The position numbers and the translations under genes were made by a program. A stretch of DNA of 64,000 nt from Jaapia argillacea MUCL 33604 (taxonomy: Eukaryota; Basidiomycota; Agaricomycetes; Jaapiales; Jaapiaceae), in contig KL197715.1 of assembly GCA_000697665.1 (NCBI GenBank), forward strand, positions 1,200,706 through 1,264,705. The letters run 5' to 3'. Numbering within the stretch: the first letter of the stretch is position 1; each line of letters begins with the position of its first letter. The notes below the pieces were generated by a model. The model ran no database searches, was not told the DNA's origin, and saw nothing but the letters and a program-made list of their open reading frames with translations. Shown here in pieces: positions 10,501-20,678 of this stretch.

Positions 10501-11623
10501 TTCTTCTTTACAAAGAAGAAGGGGGAGGATAATTGGGATTTCGACGGTTGGATGTACTTCTTCTCCAATTGCTCTTCTAGGAAGGCATCGAGTTCCTTCT
10601 GTTCGGTTGGTGACAGGGGGTACGTTTTGCAGTTGATGGGTTTCCATCCTTCTTTTAGTTCTATAGCGTGATCCCATGGACATTTTATTGGGAAGCGTTC
10701 TGATGCCTTTTTCTCGAAGACCTTCTTGTATTTCCAGTATTCCATTGGTACCATCTCTTCTAGAGTTTTTTCTTTTTGCCCCTGGGCAGCTCTCTCTGCT
10801 AGTTCGATGGATTTGTTTCTGTGGGCCCTTGCCACAATGATAGTGGAGTGTTTGTCTTCTTCCCAGTCTTTGTCGTCTTTGGGTAATGGGTCTCCCATCA
10901 GGGCCTGGTGTACTTTGATTCCTTGGTAAGTCCATGGTCGTATTTCCTGATCTGGATCTGTAGTCTCGTCTTTGGTCCATAATTTGATCGGAAGTTTTCC
11001 TATTTTCCATGAGTTACGTTTCTTGTCTTTGCTTCCTTTGATCTCGACGGGTTCTGTTTCGTGATTCAGATCTTTCGGAGCTGGTTTGGCTTGTGCGGTG
11101 ATAGGCCCTTCTTGAATCTGGCATGTGTTGGGGCAGCGGCTGAGATTAATCATGTAGGATTGCCAATCTATCTTGGGGTTGTGTTCTAGTAACCAGTCGC
11201 TTCCTAGGATGACGTTTTCTTTCCCTATATTCGTTATGTAGAATCAATTGTTTTCCGTGTGGGTTCCTTCTTCTTGTCTGTGAATTCGGACTCCTAGTTC
11301 GACGTAGTAGCGGATTTCTCCATTTGCGTTTTCAGAATCGTTGATGTTGTGAACTGGGATTCAGGTTGGTAACTTCTGAAGGTTTATTTGTTTTTTGACA
11401 GCGTACTCATAGCTGATTAAGTTCCTGGTGGCCCTGCTGTCGATCAGGGCTTCGGTGGTGGCGGTTTGATTCTTTCCGATGAGTTCGATCTGGATACGTA
11501 GGGACAGGGTCCCCGAATTCTTTAGAGTGGAAATAGATAGTAGTTTGGGGGTATCCAAGACTTGGTATCAATTAAATGAATCTCGTTTAACCTTCTCATT
11601 TGCCACAGGCGGAAGGTGGTTTA
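7250..11623 (-). pseudogene. pol of retrotransposon 1 (PR-RT-RH-IN-chromodomain)
   Basis: The polyprotein is reached by a -1 shift at the gag stop. The retropepsin block reads DSRATRNLIS near 11425, so the active-site Gly is replaced by Arg. RT motifs are RPTQDYRYLN, FFGLTNSPATF and YLDD (near 10180). RNase H has ECNASNYATGAVLTQ and YTDHK. Integrase has an HHCC finger ending GCATCQ, the catalytic stretch TQDFITGI, then ISD followed by a stop where Arg is expected, and NQELEIFL. The chromodomain is near 7930-7800 (YAGKGKKAVKYLV, WKGYPDSE). Frame breaks occur near 10355 (one base lost after SKLDL) and 9515 (in YTDHKN). In-frame TGA codons stand where retrotransposon 2 has Arg, Gln or Trp, for example YLV*WKGYP. 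Confidence 0.9.
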
Positions 11624-13990
11624 AAAACCCAATTTAGCAAACTCTTCTTTCACTGTTTGTACCACTTCCCATCTGTTATCCTCCACCGTGTCTTGTAAGA
11701 GATTCCTGATCTCTTTTCCCACATCCCTTGGTTCTTCTTCCTTTTCTTCCCCTACTTCAACAACTCTTGCTTGGAAGTGCCTTTTGAAGGGTTTCTTTTG
11801 TTTGTCCGGGCAGTCGTGGGAGAAGTGTCCAGGCTTCCTGCAGTAGAAACATGCATTAGTGTCCCTTAACTTCTTGCGTTCTTGATCGTCTAGTCGTCTA
11901 AACTGTCCAGTGCGTCGATTCCTTCCAAAGCGGGCAGCATCTATGTCCATGGGGACGCCTTCCAATTGGTAGGGGCATTGATAGTGGGGGGTGGGGTCAT
12001 CAGGGTATATAGGTTTGGCCAATCGGAATCTCCAGGATTTTTCGGCTGCAGCTTGTTGTCGTAAGAGGTCTTCCTGAATAGTGGTGGTTTTGAAATTGGC
12101 GTAGTTAGAAGGCGGAGTGGGGAGATGAATGATGGTGTGAAGGATATCCCAATTGAGTCCCTTTTTGAAGTATTCAAGTAGGGCCGCGTCGTTAAACTCA
12201 GTGTAGTGGGCTAGGTCCTCAAATTTGGCGACGTAGTCATCAACGGAGGATCTACCTTGTTGTAAATTCTGAATCTGCATCCTTGCGGTTCCTCCTTTGT
12301 CTAACTCTTTGAACGCGTCTTTGACGCGAGTGATAAATTCGTTCCAGGAATCTTTGCTTCCGTCTGCCTTGGTATAGGGGCTGGTGGGTTTTTCATAATC
12401 TTCGATATATTTCATTGCCCAAGAACCGGCGGTACCTTCCTTCATGAAGGAGAGGGTGTAGGCGATTTTGGCCAATTCATTTTTGAAGTCGTCTGGATTG
12501 GCTCTGATGTTAAGTTTAACTTCTTGAACGAATTTGTCAGTCCGTCGGTGATCGCCAGTGAAGACTGATAGTGGGGCGAGTTTGGGTCCCTTGTTGGTAG
12601 CGCCAGACATGACGTTGACAGGGGGTCCGGGTGGTGGCGGTGGTGGAGGAGGTGGAGGTGGTGGTGGAACAGAAGGGATCTGGGGTTGGGGATTTGGGGG
12701 ATATATGGGGTAATTAGGTGGGTCGGGGGGAGGTGCGTTGTAGTTGGGGGCTGTTTCTTCAGAATAGGTTTGTTGGGTAGGAGGGTCCTGTGTTGGGGAA
12801 TGTGAACCCTCGGGTTCCTCAGTGATCAGGGTGTTGGTGGGTTGAGTTTCCACTTCTTCCTCGGTGGTTGAGTGGTCATCGTCTGATGTTTCTGGGGCTT
12901 GGTAAGATGCTCTAGAAGCAGTTCTAGACACAGCCTCTCGTAATTCCTGTAGTCCTCGATTGCTGCCAACAGATTGTCTGCTGGGTTGTCACGATGGTGG
13001 TCTGGGTCGAGGGGTTCCTCCTCTGGAGACTCTTTGATAGGGGTTAGACCACAGGGGTGAAGTGGATGATGATGCGACGAGTGGGGCCAGGGAGGCGATC
13101 AGGGGTGATACTGGGCTGGTCGGGGTTTGGACGACTGTGGGAGGGTTTGGTAATAGTTCTGGGTGTACTTGAAGGTATTCATCGAGGGAGGGAAGGTTGG
13201 GGTTAAAGGGGAACTTGGTGGGTGTTTCGAAGAGGTTGAACTTGCCGTTTTTGTCAAGGACGAAGGGTTGTCAGTTGTAGTAGAAGAGACTGGTGGTTTG
13301 GTCAAAACAGATTTTCGATTTGACGTTGTTGGTGTATCTGCCGTATTTGAGTTCCGCAAAGGTAGGTGCGTGTGTTTTTTCTGGAAGGTGGTGTCGATTG
13401 TACTGGGAGATGAAATTGGGATCAATTTTGGCGAGTGTGTGAAGGCAGAGGGACTAATTCGATGTGTTGCTGGTGGAGTAGTTCCACTTCTTCCACTTGT
13501 CGACGTATTCTTTTGATGATGTTATTGATTCATGCGTGGAGGGCAACGAGGTCGTTGGAAACAATGTTGAGTTGGTGGTATAGTTGATCGAGTTCTTGGG
13601 TAACGAGCAGGAACACACTTAGAAAGGTGTTGATGTGGATCCTGACTTCTGCCAGCTCTGGGATCTGCTGATGGCCTGAAGTAGGGTTAAGATACATGCG
13701 AGTTTGGAGTGTTTTCGGACTCGTCATTTCTTGGGGGCTGGTGCATGGTATTGGGTGGCAACGGGGGATAGTGCTGTGGGGGTTTCTAGTTGCGGTCTAT
13801 CGATGGGGTAAAGGGCGTGTGTGGTTCGTCGTTTGACGAATACAAGCTGTTTATTGTCGGAACGTTGTACTAGGAACAGGGGTTGAATGTCAATGGTGTT
13901 GACGATGTTAGGGCGGGGTTCGTTGGTTATGACAACGTGGTATGGTTCCAGGGTGGAGGGGATCGCAGATCCTGACTGCATCGGTGTCAT
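11621..13990 (-). pseudogene. gag of retrotransposon 1
   Basis: The ATG at 13990 lies 20 bases after the primer-binding site and opens a frame that begins MTPMQSGSAI. Homology with retrotransposon 2 shows that the N-terminal region, including a coiled-coil-like stretch (TQELDQLYHQL), is split over frames by small indels. The C-terminal 436 codons (12931-11621) are open: an acidic and Pro-rich linker with a poly-Pro run, a capsid-like domain (APLSVFTGDHRRTDKFVQEV, GWA-type MKYIEDYEKP), and one CCHC knuckle, CFYCRKPGHFSHDC. A TGA lies just upstream of 12931, at about 12989. Gag packages the genomic RNA. Confidence 0.8.
11624..11630 (-). promoter_or_regulatory. Candidate -1 frameshift heptamer, gag/pol of retrotransposon 1
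   Basis: The gag frame ends TTG GGT TTT TAA. G GGT TTT fits the X XXY YYZ slippery pattern and stands immediately before the stop. Slipping back one base opens the pol frame. The site is identical in retrotransposon 2. Confidence 0.5.
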
Positions 13991-14009
13991 AGGGTGAGTG
14001 GGGTGTAGA

Positions 14010-14020
14010 AAGCTTGTCCA
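14010..14020 (-). promoter_or_regulatory. Self-priming PBS of retrotransposon 1
   Basis: TGGACAAGCTT lies 2 bases inside the 5' LTR. It is the exact 11-nt reverse complement of AAGCTTGTCCA in the LTR (14199-14189), which starts 33 bases downstream of the TATA box, where the transcript should begin. Confidence 0.7.
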
Positions 14021-14022
14021 AG

Positions 14023-14510
14023 TGTTACGAGCGTCTTAGCGTTTAGCGAAGACAGTGAGTAAGGCTTGTAAGTCTTTTGGGTACTTCGCTTACTGAGTAC
14101 TCAGGCTACAACGAGTTGAGGCTGTAGAGGATGACGAATGAGAGCAAACCAGTTGAAGGGTACAGGCTAAGATGCTGTATTGTTCAAGTGGACAAGCTTA
14201 AGGAATACAGGAGGATGAGGGTGCCTTATATACTAGAGTCAGAGAGACAGAATGTGGTAGAAAGGTATAGAAGGGACTAAGAATAGTGCTTAAGGAAAAG
14301 GAGAGAACATCATGGAAACTTAGAGAACAAGGTGGAAAATCGGGGGAGTCAGTAACCTGCCTGAGGAGGTGCAGATTGAGAAGCGAAGTTAATAATAGTA
14401 TGATGTGATATAAATAGAACTGAGCCGAGATAAGACAAGAGCGAGGAAGATAAGATGTCTGAGATAAGATAAGATAACAAAAAATGAAACAGGTATACGA
14501 AGTCATAACA
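14023..14510 (-). repeat. 5' LTR of retrotransposon 1
   Basis: The LTR carries a TATATAA box (14232-14226) and the predicted transcript start around 14199. It differs from the 3' LTR only by CpG-site transitions. It is followed by the target duplication CTCGC at 14511-14515. Confidence 0.95.
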
Positions 14511-14515
14511 CTCGC

Positions 14516-14807
14516 TACCTGAGCCGTGTTGGCTAATTCAGAACCTTAGAGGGTGTGGACTCAGCAAAGTGGAGGTCTGTTCACCCAAAGTTAGACCATC
14601 ATAATCCTCGTGTTGGGAATGAGATATCATTTCATTGCCTGTCTCTTGATGCGTGAAGCTTGCATCGTGGCCAGCACGATGGAGGCAGAGTTGTTTGTCC
14701 TATGTCAAATTGGGTAGGCAGATTTAGCGCGCGCACGATACGTAATGCATGGCCATTGCACCAACTTAGAGTTGGAGACTTACCAGAACTATCGTTTGAA
14801 GCTTTCA
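14516..14807. other. Spacer between retrotransposon 1 and the palindrome
   Basis: No gene, repeat or RNA was recognised in this stretch. Confidence 0.4.
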
Positions 14808-15678
14808 CTGCAGACGGGGGTTGATAAAGGGCTATGCCATATCACTCCCATATCAATTCCCTGATGTAACATATTCAAGGTCCCATTGGAGACCGTTGTA
14901 GCCAAATCCGTAGTTAAATTTTGTGATTTCGTACAGGTCCCTGCCATATCTGTAAGACAAAAATTTAAATAAGTTGAAAACTATGTCGTTTGACTGCAGG
15001 GTCGGCCTGTACTGATGGACAAAAGGTAAAATACAGGAGGGCATACAGCCAGGCTACATCTTTTAGAAATGTCCCATCACCTTACGCGGAAGCATTTTTT
15101 GTACATGTTGGGTCACCATATTCGGGTTTTGTTGTAAGAAAAACATGGGGAACTACTTAAAATACAGCTTGTAAATACGACTGTCAGCCATAATAACATG
15201 CCAAATTTTGAAAATGACTACGTGACATATGCTTGGGATGAGTCAGGTGGGATTATATGTCACATGGACATTTCCATAATATGGTGCATGATTATGTCAG
15301 ATGGTCGTATTCATAAGCTGTATTTTAAGTAGTTCCCCATGTTTTTCTTACGACAAAACCCGAATATGGTGACCCAACATGTACAAAAAATGCTTCTGCG
15401 TAAGGTGATGGGACATTTCTAAAAGATGTAGCCCGGCTGTATGCCCTCCTGTATTTTACCTTTTGTCCATCAGTACAGGCCAACCCCACAGTCAAATGAC
15501 ATAGTTTTTGACTTATTTAAATTTTTGTCTTACAGATATGGCAGGGACCTGTACGAAATCACAAAATTTAACTACAGATTTGGCTATGACGGTCTCCCAA
15601 TGGGACCCTGAATATGTTACATCAGGGAATTGATATGGGAGCAATATGGCGTGGCCCTTTATTGACCCCTGTCTGCAG
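14808..15678. repeat. 871-bp near-perfect palindrome (foldback element)
   Basis: Two arms of about 423 bp are inverted copies. CTGCAG bounds both outer ends. The arms meet at GTGACATAT (15222-15230) and ATATGTCAC (15255-15263), leaving a 24-base loop. The arms differ at scattered sites, mostly single substitutions and short gaps. The flanks carry a 13-base imperfect direct repeat (TTTGAAGCTTTCA / TTTGAGGCATTCA), which could be an old target duplication. No convincing coding content was found. The type fits a foldback element or inverted duplication. Confidence 0.85.
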
Positions 15679-15846
15679 TATTTGAGGCATTCATGTTCGA
15701 GTTTGAGTGCGATCCTCCAGATCAATAAGGCTCTGTTGTTAATGACTGTGCCAATAGAAGAGTGAATGAGACCTAACGACTCACAGATCGATGGCCAGGA
15801 TTCAATTCAATCCTGCGGCAGCCACGAGCCATAACCACAGTTTCCG

Positions 15847-16504
15847 GATAATGCTATTGGGAAAACCCAGTTGCTGCTGAAAACCCGAGAAACCGCTAAG
15901 TTGATGAAACCTGACGAAAGTCAGGGAGGGTTGTTGATCCCCGAGTCCAGGGATTTCAGACAGCGTCAAGCCCAAGGGTGCCTTGGTTCTAGTTGGCGAA
16001 GATTGATGCCAGGATTTCCTGAGAAGCGCCAACCACATGAGCTCGATCACAACGACGCAAACATCAGTGAGCACAGTGGCAAAGTAGGTGTGCTCATTGT
16101 CATCGATGACAGCAGCAGTTTCTTTGCTGAAAGTTGATAAATCAGAAATCTGATTCACTATTTGATAACTAAATGCACACATATGTCACTTTATCACTAG
16201 TGTACAATTTTTTTAAGTCAATTTGTCTTTGATTTTTAATGTCGTTGATAACGACGAGCATGCCTACTTTGCTGCTGTGCTCACTGACGTTCACGTTGTT
16301 GTGATCGAGCTCATGTGGTTGGCGCTTCTCGGGAAATCCTGGCATCAATCTTCGCCAACTAGAACCAAGGCACCCTCAGGCTTGACACTGTCCGAAATCC
16401 CTGGACTCAGGGATCAACAACCCTCCCTGACTTTCATCAGGTTTCGTCAACTTAGTGGTTTCTCGGGTTTTCAGCAACAACTGGGGTTTCCCAATAGCAT
16501 TATC
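15847..16504. mobile_element. MITE-like element A with long inverted arms
   Basis: The element starts GATAATGCTATTGGG and ends CCCAATAGCATTATC. The arms, about 290 and 255 bases, stay recognisably inverted (for example CAGGGAGGGTTGTTGATC and its complement). It belongs to the same family as element B. A weak 9-bp direct repeat flanks it (CAGTTTCCG / CAGTTTTCA). Confidence 0.75.
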
Positions 16505-16579
16505 TGCAGTTTTCATAACCGATACTCAACTTACTGAAATAAGGTTTTGATGTTCATGGTACAAGACACAGGCTCATGT

Positions 16580-17420
16580 ATTATGTCTGGAGGTCTGGCA
16601 AAAAATTCAAGTTTTTCAAGTTGAGAGTGGGATTTGAACTCTCAACATCAGATAATGCTATTGAGAAACCCCCCTTTCTGCTGAAAACCCGGGTTTAGTG
16701 AGAAACCATCAAGTTGACAAAAGCTGGCGAAAGTTAGGGAGGGTTGTTGATCCCTGAGTCCAGGGATTTTCGGGTGGCATCAAGCCCGAGGGTGCCTGGT
16801 ACTAGCTGAGGAAGATTGATATCAGGATTGGCTGAGAAGTGCCATCGGTGTGAGCTTGATGGTAACGTCCCAAATGTTGGTTGGTGTGGTGGTGAAATAG
16901 TCACGCCCGTCGTTGTAGACAGCGGTGGTGACTTATTTGCCGAAAATCGAGAAATTGGAAAAAAAAATCCTGAAATGCCATAAATAAAATGACTCATATG
17001 TCAATTTATCACTCATTGTATAATTGTTGAATGAATTTGTTCAATTTTCGATGTTATTGACAATGACAAGCGCGACCATTTTACCATTGCACCAGCAGGT
17101 GTTCACACTGTTCCCACCAGGTTTGTGTGGTTGGCGCTTCTCAGCCAATCCCGCCATCAATCTTCCTCAGTTAGAACCAGGCACCCTTAGGCTTGATGCT
17201 GCCTGAAAATCCCTGGACTTGGGGATCAACAACCCTCCCTAACTTTCGCCAGCTTTTGTCAACTTGACGGTTTCTCGCTAAACCTGGGTTTTCAGCAGAA
17301 AGGGGGGTTTCCCAATAGCATTATCCCTCAACATCATGAGGACTTCATGGTTGAAAACTCGAACACAGGCATAACCCATTCAGCCATTCTGACTTATTTG
17401 AGTCAGCCCTCTGTGTTATA
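16580..17420 (-). repeat. tRNA-derived SINE-like relic split by MITE B
   Basis: On the minus strand a box A-like TGGCTGAATGG (17386-17376) and a box B-like GTTCAAATCCC (16639-16629) are in tRNA order once the MITE is removed. The spacing and an extra arm between them resemble a Ser/Leu-type tRNA. The downstream sequence is AT-rich. It could be a SINE or a tRNA pseudogene. The MITE target duplication falls between the anticodon-like arm and the T-arm. Confidence 0.5.
16651..17326. mobile_element. MITE-like element B with long inverted arms and 10-bp TSD
   Basis: The ends are GATAATGCTATTG and CAATAGCATTATCC. The arms continue as an imperfect inverted repeat around a central region near 16980-17060. 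A perfect 10-bp duplication, CTCAACATCA, flanks it at 16641-16650 and 17327-17336. Long TIRs with 9-10-bp duplications are typical of Mutator-like MITEs, so this is the favoured class. There is no coding content. Confidence 0.8.
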
Positions 17421-17783
17421 GGATGTGAATTGACTCCACATGACCACTCCCAACTCCTCCACCCCAATATCCCCTCTTCCTCAGTTATGTATATCTCAGA
17501 TTTTATCATAGCTCACCCATCCTGAATAGAACCCCCTATTTCTATCCACCTTTTGTGTGAAATTAGACTCCATTTCTCCACCCTCCTCACTTTTCCCTCT
17601 CCACCTCAGAATCTCCCTCTTCCCCCTTCTCTGAAATATTATATTCCTGTCTCCTCTAGTCCATATTCTACAATAGTTAACCTTCCCAGATTTTGCCTAC
17701 CCTTTTTCCTACCCTTCAATCTCCCTCTCTCTGTCTACCTGAACCTCTCTCCCATACCCTCTTCCATCTCTCCTCCATCCCTC
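17421..17783. other. Pyrimidine-rich spacer, target of retrotransposon 2
   Basis: The spacer is CT-rich without a recognisable gene. The same CT-rich character resumes after the retrotransposon at 26776, consistent with one interrupted tract. Confidence 0.5.
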
Positions 17784-17788
17784 ATTTC

Positions 17789-18275
17789 TGTTACGACTTT
17801 GCGTGTCCGTTTCATTTTTTGTTATCTTATCTTATCTTGGACATCTTATCTCATCTTATCGCGTTCTCTCTTGGACCCGTTCTATTTATACCCCATTGTA
17901 CTATTATTAACTCGACCATTCCATTTATACCCCATTTGGCAGGCTACCGATTCTATGGACGTTCCACCTCCTTCCCTACCTTTCCATTATGTTCTCTTAC
18001 ATTCCCTGGACACTATTATTAGCACCTTCGATACCATTCTACTACGTTCTCCCTTCCTGGCCCTAGTATATAAGGCGCCCTCGCCCTCCTGTACCCCTTA
18101 AGCTTGTCCACTTGAACAATACAGCATCTTAGCCTGTACCCTTCAACTGGTTCACTCTCGTTCGTCATCCTCTACAGCCTCAACTCGTTGTAGCCTGAGT
18201 ACTCGGTAAGCAAAGTATCCAAAGGACTTACGAGTCTGACTCGCTACCTTTGCTAACGCTAAGGCGCTCGTAACA
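17789..18275 (+). repeat. 5' LTR of retrotransposon 2
   Basis: Ends are TGTTA...TAACA. It carries the TATA box and predicted transcript start, and differs from 26284-26770 only by CpG transitions. The target duplication ATTTC abuts it. Confidence 0.95.
18067..18110 (+). promoter_or_regulatory. LTR promoter: TATA box and predicted transcript 5' end
   Basis: TATATAA occupies 18067-18073. The 11-mer AAGCTTGTCCA at 18100-18110 begins 33 bases downstream, the usual TATA-to-start distance. The same spacing holds in retrotransposon 1. The start is inferred from spacing and from complementarity to the PBS. Confidence 0.65.
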
Positions 18276-18277
18276 CT

Positions 18278-18288
18278 TGGACAAGCTT
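18278..18288 (+). promoter_or_regulatory. Self-priming PBS of retrotransposon 2
   Basis: TGGACAAGCTT begins 2 bases after the LTR. It pairs perfectly with AAGCTTGTCCA at the predicted RNA 5' end; pairing ends on both sides after exactly 11 bases. Tf1 of fission yeast is known to self-prime with an 11-nt 5' end in this way. Confidence 0.7.
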
Positions 18289-18304
18289 TCTACACCCTAC
18301 TCAC

Positions 18305-20678
18305 CCTACAACACCAACACAGTCAGGATCTGCGACCTTCCCCACCCTGGAACCATATCGCGTTGTCATAACCAACGAACCCCGCCCCAGCATCATCGAC
18401 ACCATCGACATTTGACCCCTGTTCCTAGTACAACACTCCAACAATAAACAGCTTGCATTCGTCAAGCGACGAGCCACACACACCCTTTACCCTGTCGGTA
18501 GACCACAACTAGAAACCCCTGCAGCATTATCCCCCGTTGCCACCCAAAACTATGCACCACCCTCCGAGAAACGACGAGTCAGAAAACACTCCAAGCTCGC
18601 ACATATCTTAGCCATACTTCAGGCCATTAACGGATCACAAAACTGGCAGAAGTCAGGATCCACATCGACGCCTTTCTAAACGTGTTTTTGCTTGTCACCC
18701 AAGAACTCGATCAATTATACCACCAACTCAACGTCGTTTCCAACGACCTGATTGCCCTCCGCGCACGAATCAATAACATCATCGAAAGAATATGTCGACA
18801 AGCAGAAGAAGTGGAACTACTCTGTCGACAACACATCGAATTGGTCCCTCCGCCTTCACACATGCGTCAAAATTGATCCCAACTTCGCCTCCCAGTACGA
18901 TCGACACCACCTTCCAAAAGGTATGCACGCACCTACCTTTGCGGAACTCAAATATGGCAGATACACCAACAACGTCAAATCGAAAATCTGTTTCGACCAG
19001 ACCACCAGTCTCTTCTACTACAACCGACAACCCTTCGTCCTTGACGAAAACGGCAAATTCAACCTCTTCAAGACACCTACCAAATTCCCCTTTAACCCCG
19101 ACCTCCCCTCCCTCAACGAATACCTTCGGATACACCCAGAATTATTACCAAACCCCCCCCACAGTCACTCAAACCCCAACCAGCCCAGTATCACCTCCGA
19201 TCGCCTCCCCCACCCCGCTTGTTGTGTCATCATCCACTCAACCCCCGTGGTATAACCCCTATCAAAGAGTCTCCGGAGGAGGAACCCCTCGACCCAAACC
19301 CCCATTGCGGCAACCAAGCAGACAATCTGTTGGCAGCAATCGAGGGCTACAAGAATTACGAGAAGCTGTGTCTAGAACTGCTTCTAGAACATCTTATCGA
19401 GCCCCAGAAGCATCAGACGACGACCACCCCACCACTGAAGAAGAAGCAGAAACTCGACCCGCCAACACCCCCATCACCGAAGAACCCGAGGATTCACACT
19501 CCCCAACACAGAACCCTCCTACCCAGCAAACCGATCCTGAAGAAGCAGCTCCCATCCACAACGCACCTGCCCCCGACCCACCTAGCTACCCCGTATACAC
19601 CCCAAATCCCCAACCCCAGATCTCTTCTGTTCCACCACCACATCCACCACCTCCACCACCCCCACCCAGACCCCCCGCTATCAACGTCATGTCTGGCACT
19701 AACAGCAAGGGACCCAAACTCGCCCCGCCATTGGTCTTCACCAGCAATCGCCGACAAACTGATAAATTCGTTCAAGAAGTTAAACTTAACATCGGAGCCA
19801 ATCCAGACGACTTTAAAAACGAATGGGCTAAGATCACCTACACCCTCTCCTTCATGAAGGAAGGCACCGCTGGGTCCTGGGCAATGAAATATATCGAAGA
19901 TTACGAAAAACCCGCCGGCCCCTATACCAAAGCAGACGGAAGCAAGGACTCGTGGGATGAATTTATCACTCGCGTCAAGGACGTGTTCAAGGAGCTAGAC
20001 AAAGGAGGAACCGCAAGGATGCAGATTCAGAATTTACAACAACGAAGATCCTCCGTCGACGACTATGTCGCCAAATTCGAGGACTTGGCCCGCTACACCA
20101 AGTTTAACGACGCCGCCCTACTCAAGTACTTCAAGAAAGGGCTCAATTGGGACATCCTATGTGCTATCATCCACCTTCCTACCCCGCCATCTAACTACAC
20201 CAACTTCAAAGCCGCCGCCATTCAGGAAGACCTTCTCCGACAACAAGCCGCAGCCGAGAAATCCTGGAGATTTCGATTGGCCAAACCTATATACCCCAAC
20301 GACCCCACTCCCTGCTACCAACGCCCCTACCAATCGGAAGGCATCCCCATGGACATAGACGCCGCCCGCTTCGGAAGGAACCGATGCACCGGACAGTTTA
20401 GACGACTGGACAATCAAGAACACAAGAAGTTAAGAGACACTAATGCATGCTTCTACTGCAGAAAGCCCAGACACTTCTCGTGGGACTGCCCAGACAAACG
20501 AAGGAAACCCTTCAAAAAGCGTTTCCACGCAAGAGTCGTTGAAGTAGGAGAAGAAAAGGAAGAGGAACCAAGGGACGTGGGAAAGGAGATCAGGAGTCTC
20601 CTACAAGACACAGCAGAGGATAACAGATGGGAAGTGGTACAGACAGTGAAAGAAGAGTTTGCTAAATTGGGTTTTTAA
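18305..20678 (+). pseudogene. gag of retrotransposon 2
   Basis: Alignment with retrotransposon 1 places the Gag start near 18305, but the ATG is lost there. The N-terminal third runs through different frames: LEPYRVVITNEPRP, then a coiled-coil-like ELDQLYHQL block (18682-18873), then a conserved block FAELKYGRY (about 18935-18961). A C-run near 19150 marks another frame break. From about 19160 to 20678 the frame is open: linker, poly-Pro, capsid-like region and one zinc knuckle, CFYCRKPRHFSWDC (Gly replaced by Arg). The frame open from 18792 is probably out of phase over its first ~120 codons. Confidence 0.75.
20669..20675 (+). promoter_or_regulatory. Candidate -1 frameshift heptamer, gag/pol of retrotransposon 2
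   Basis: G GGT TTT stands directly before the gag TAA (20676-20678) in gag phase. The pol frame is -1 relative to gag and is open across this point (GF then LNHLPPVV). The site is conserved in retrotransposon 1. Confidence 0.5.

Larger units (their letters stand above)
6168..14510 (-). mobile_element. Ty3/gypsy LTR retrotransposon 1 (chromovirus), damaged
   Basis: Two 488-bp LTRs (6168-6655 and 14023-14510) bound an 8343-bp element read on the minus strand. A perfect 5-bp target duplication, CTCGC, lies at 6163-6167 and 14511-14515. Internal order is PBS, gag, protease, RT, RNase H, integrase, chromodomain, third ORF, polypurine tract, LTR. The LTRs differ at 20 sites, all transitions at CpG. 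Pol has several frameshifts and TGA codons, so the copy is not autonomous now. It is closely related to the element at 17789-26770. Confidence 0.95.

Noticed and set aside
6168-14510. Classical RIP (CpA-targeted, Neurospora type)
   Set aside because: The substitutions are at CpG, not preferentially at CpA, so CpG methylation decay fits better.
18792-19157. N-terminal part of the 628-codon frame in retrotransposon 2 as genuine Gag
   Set aside because: Alignment with retrotransposon 1 and the conserved FAELKYGRY block show that the real coding phase here is another frame; the Ser/Thr/Pro-rich reading is a shadow.
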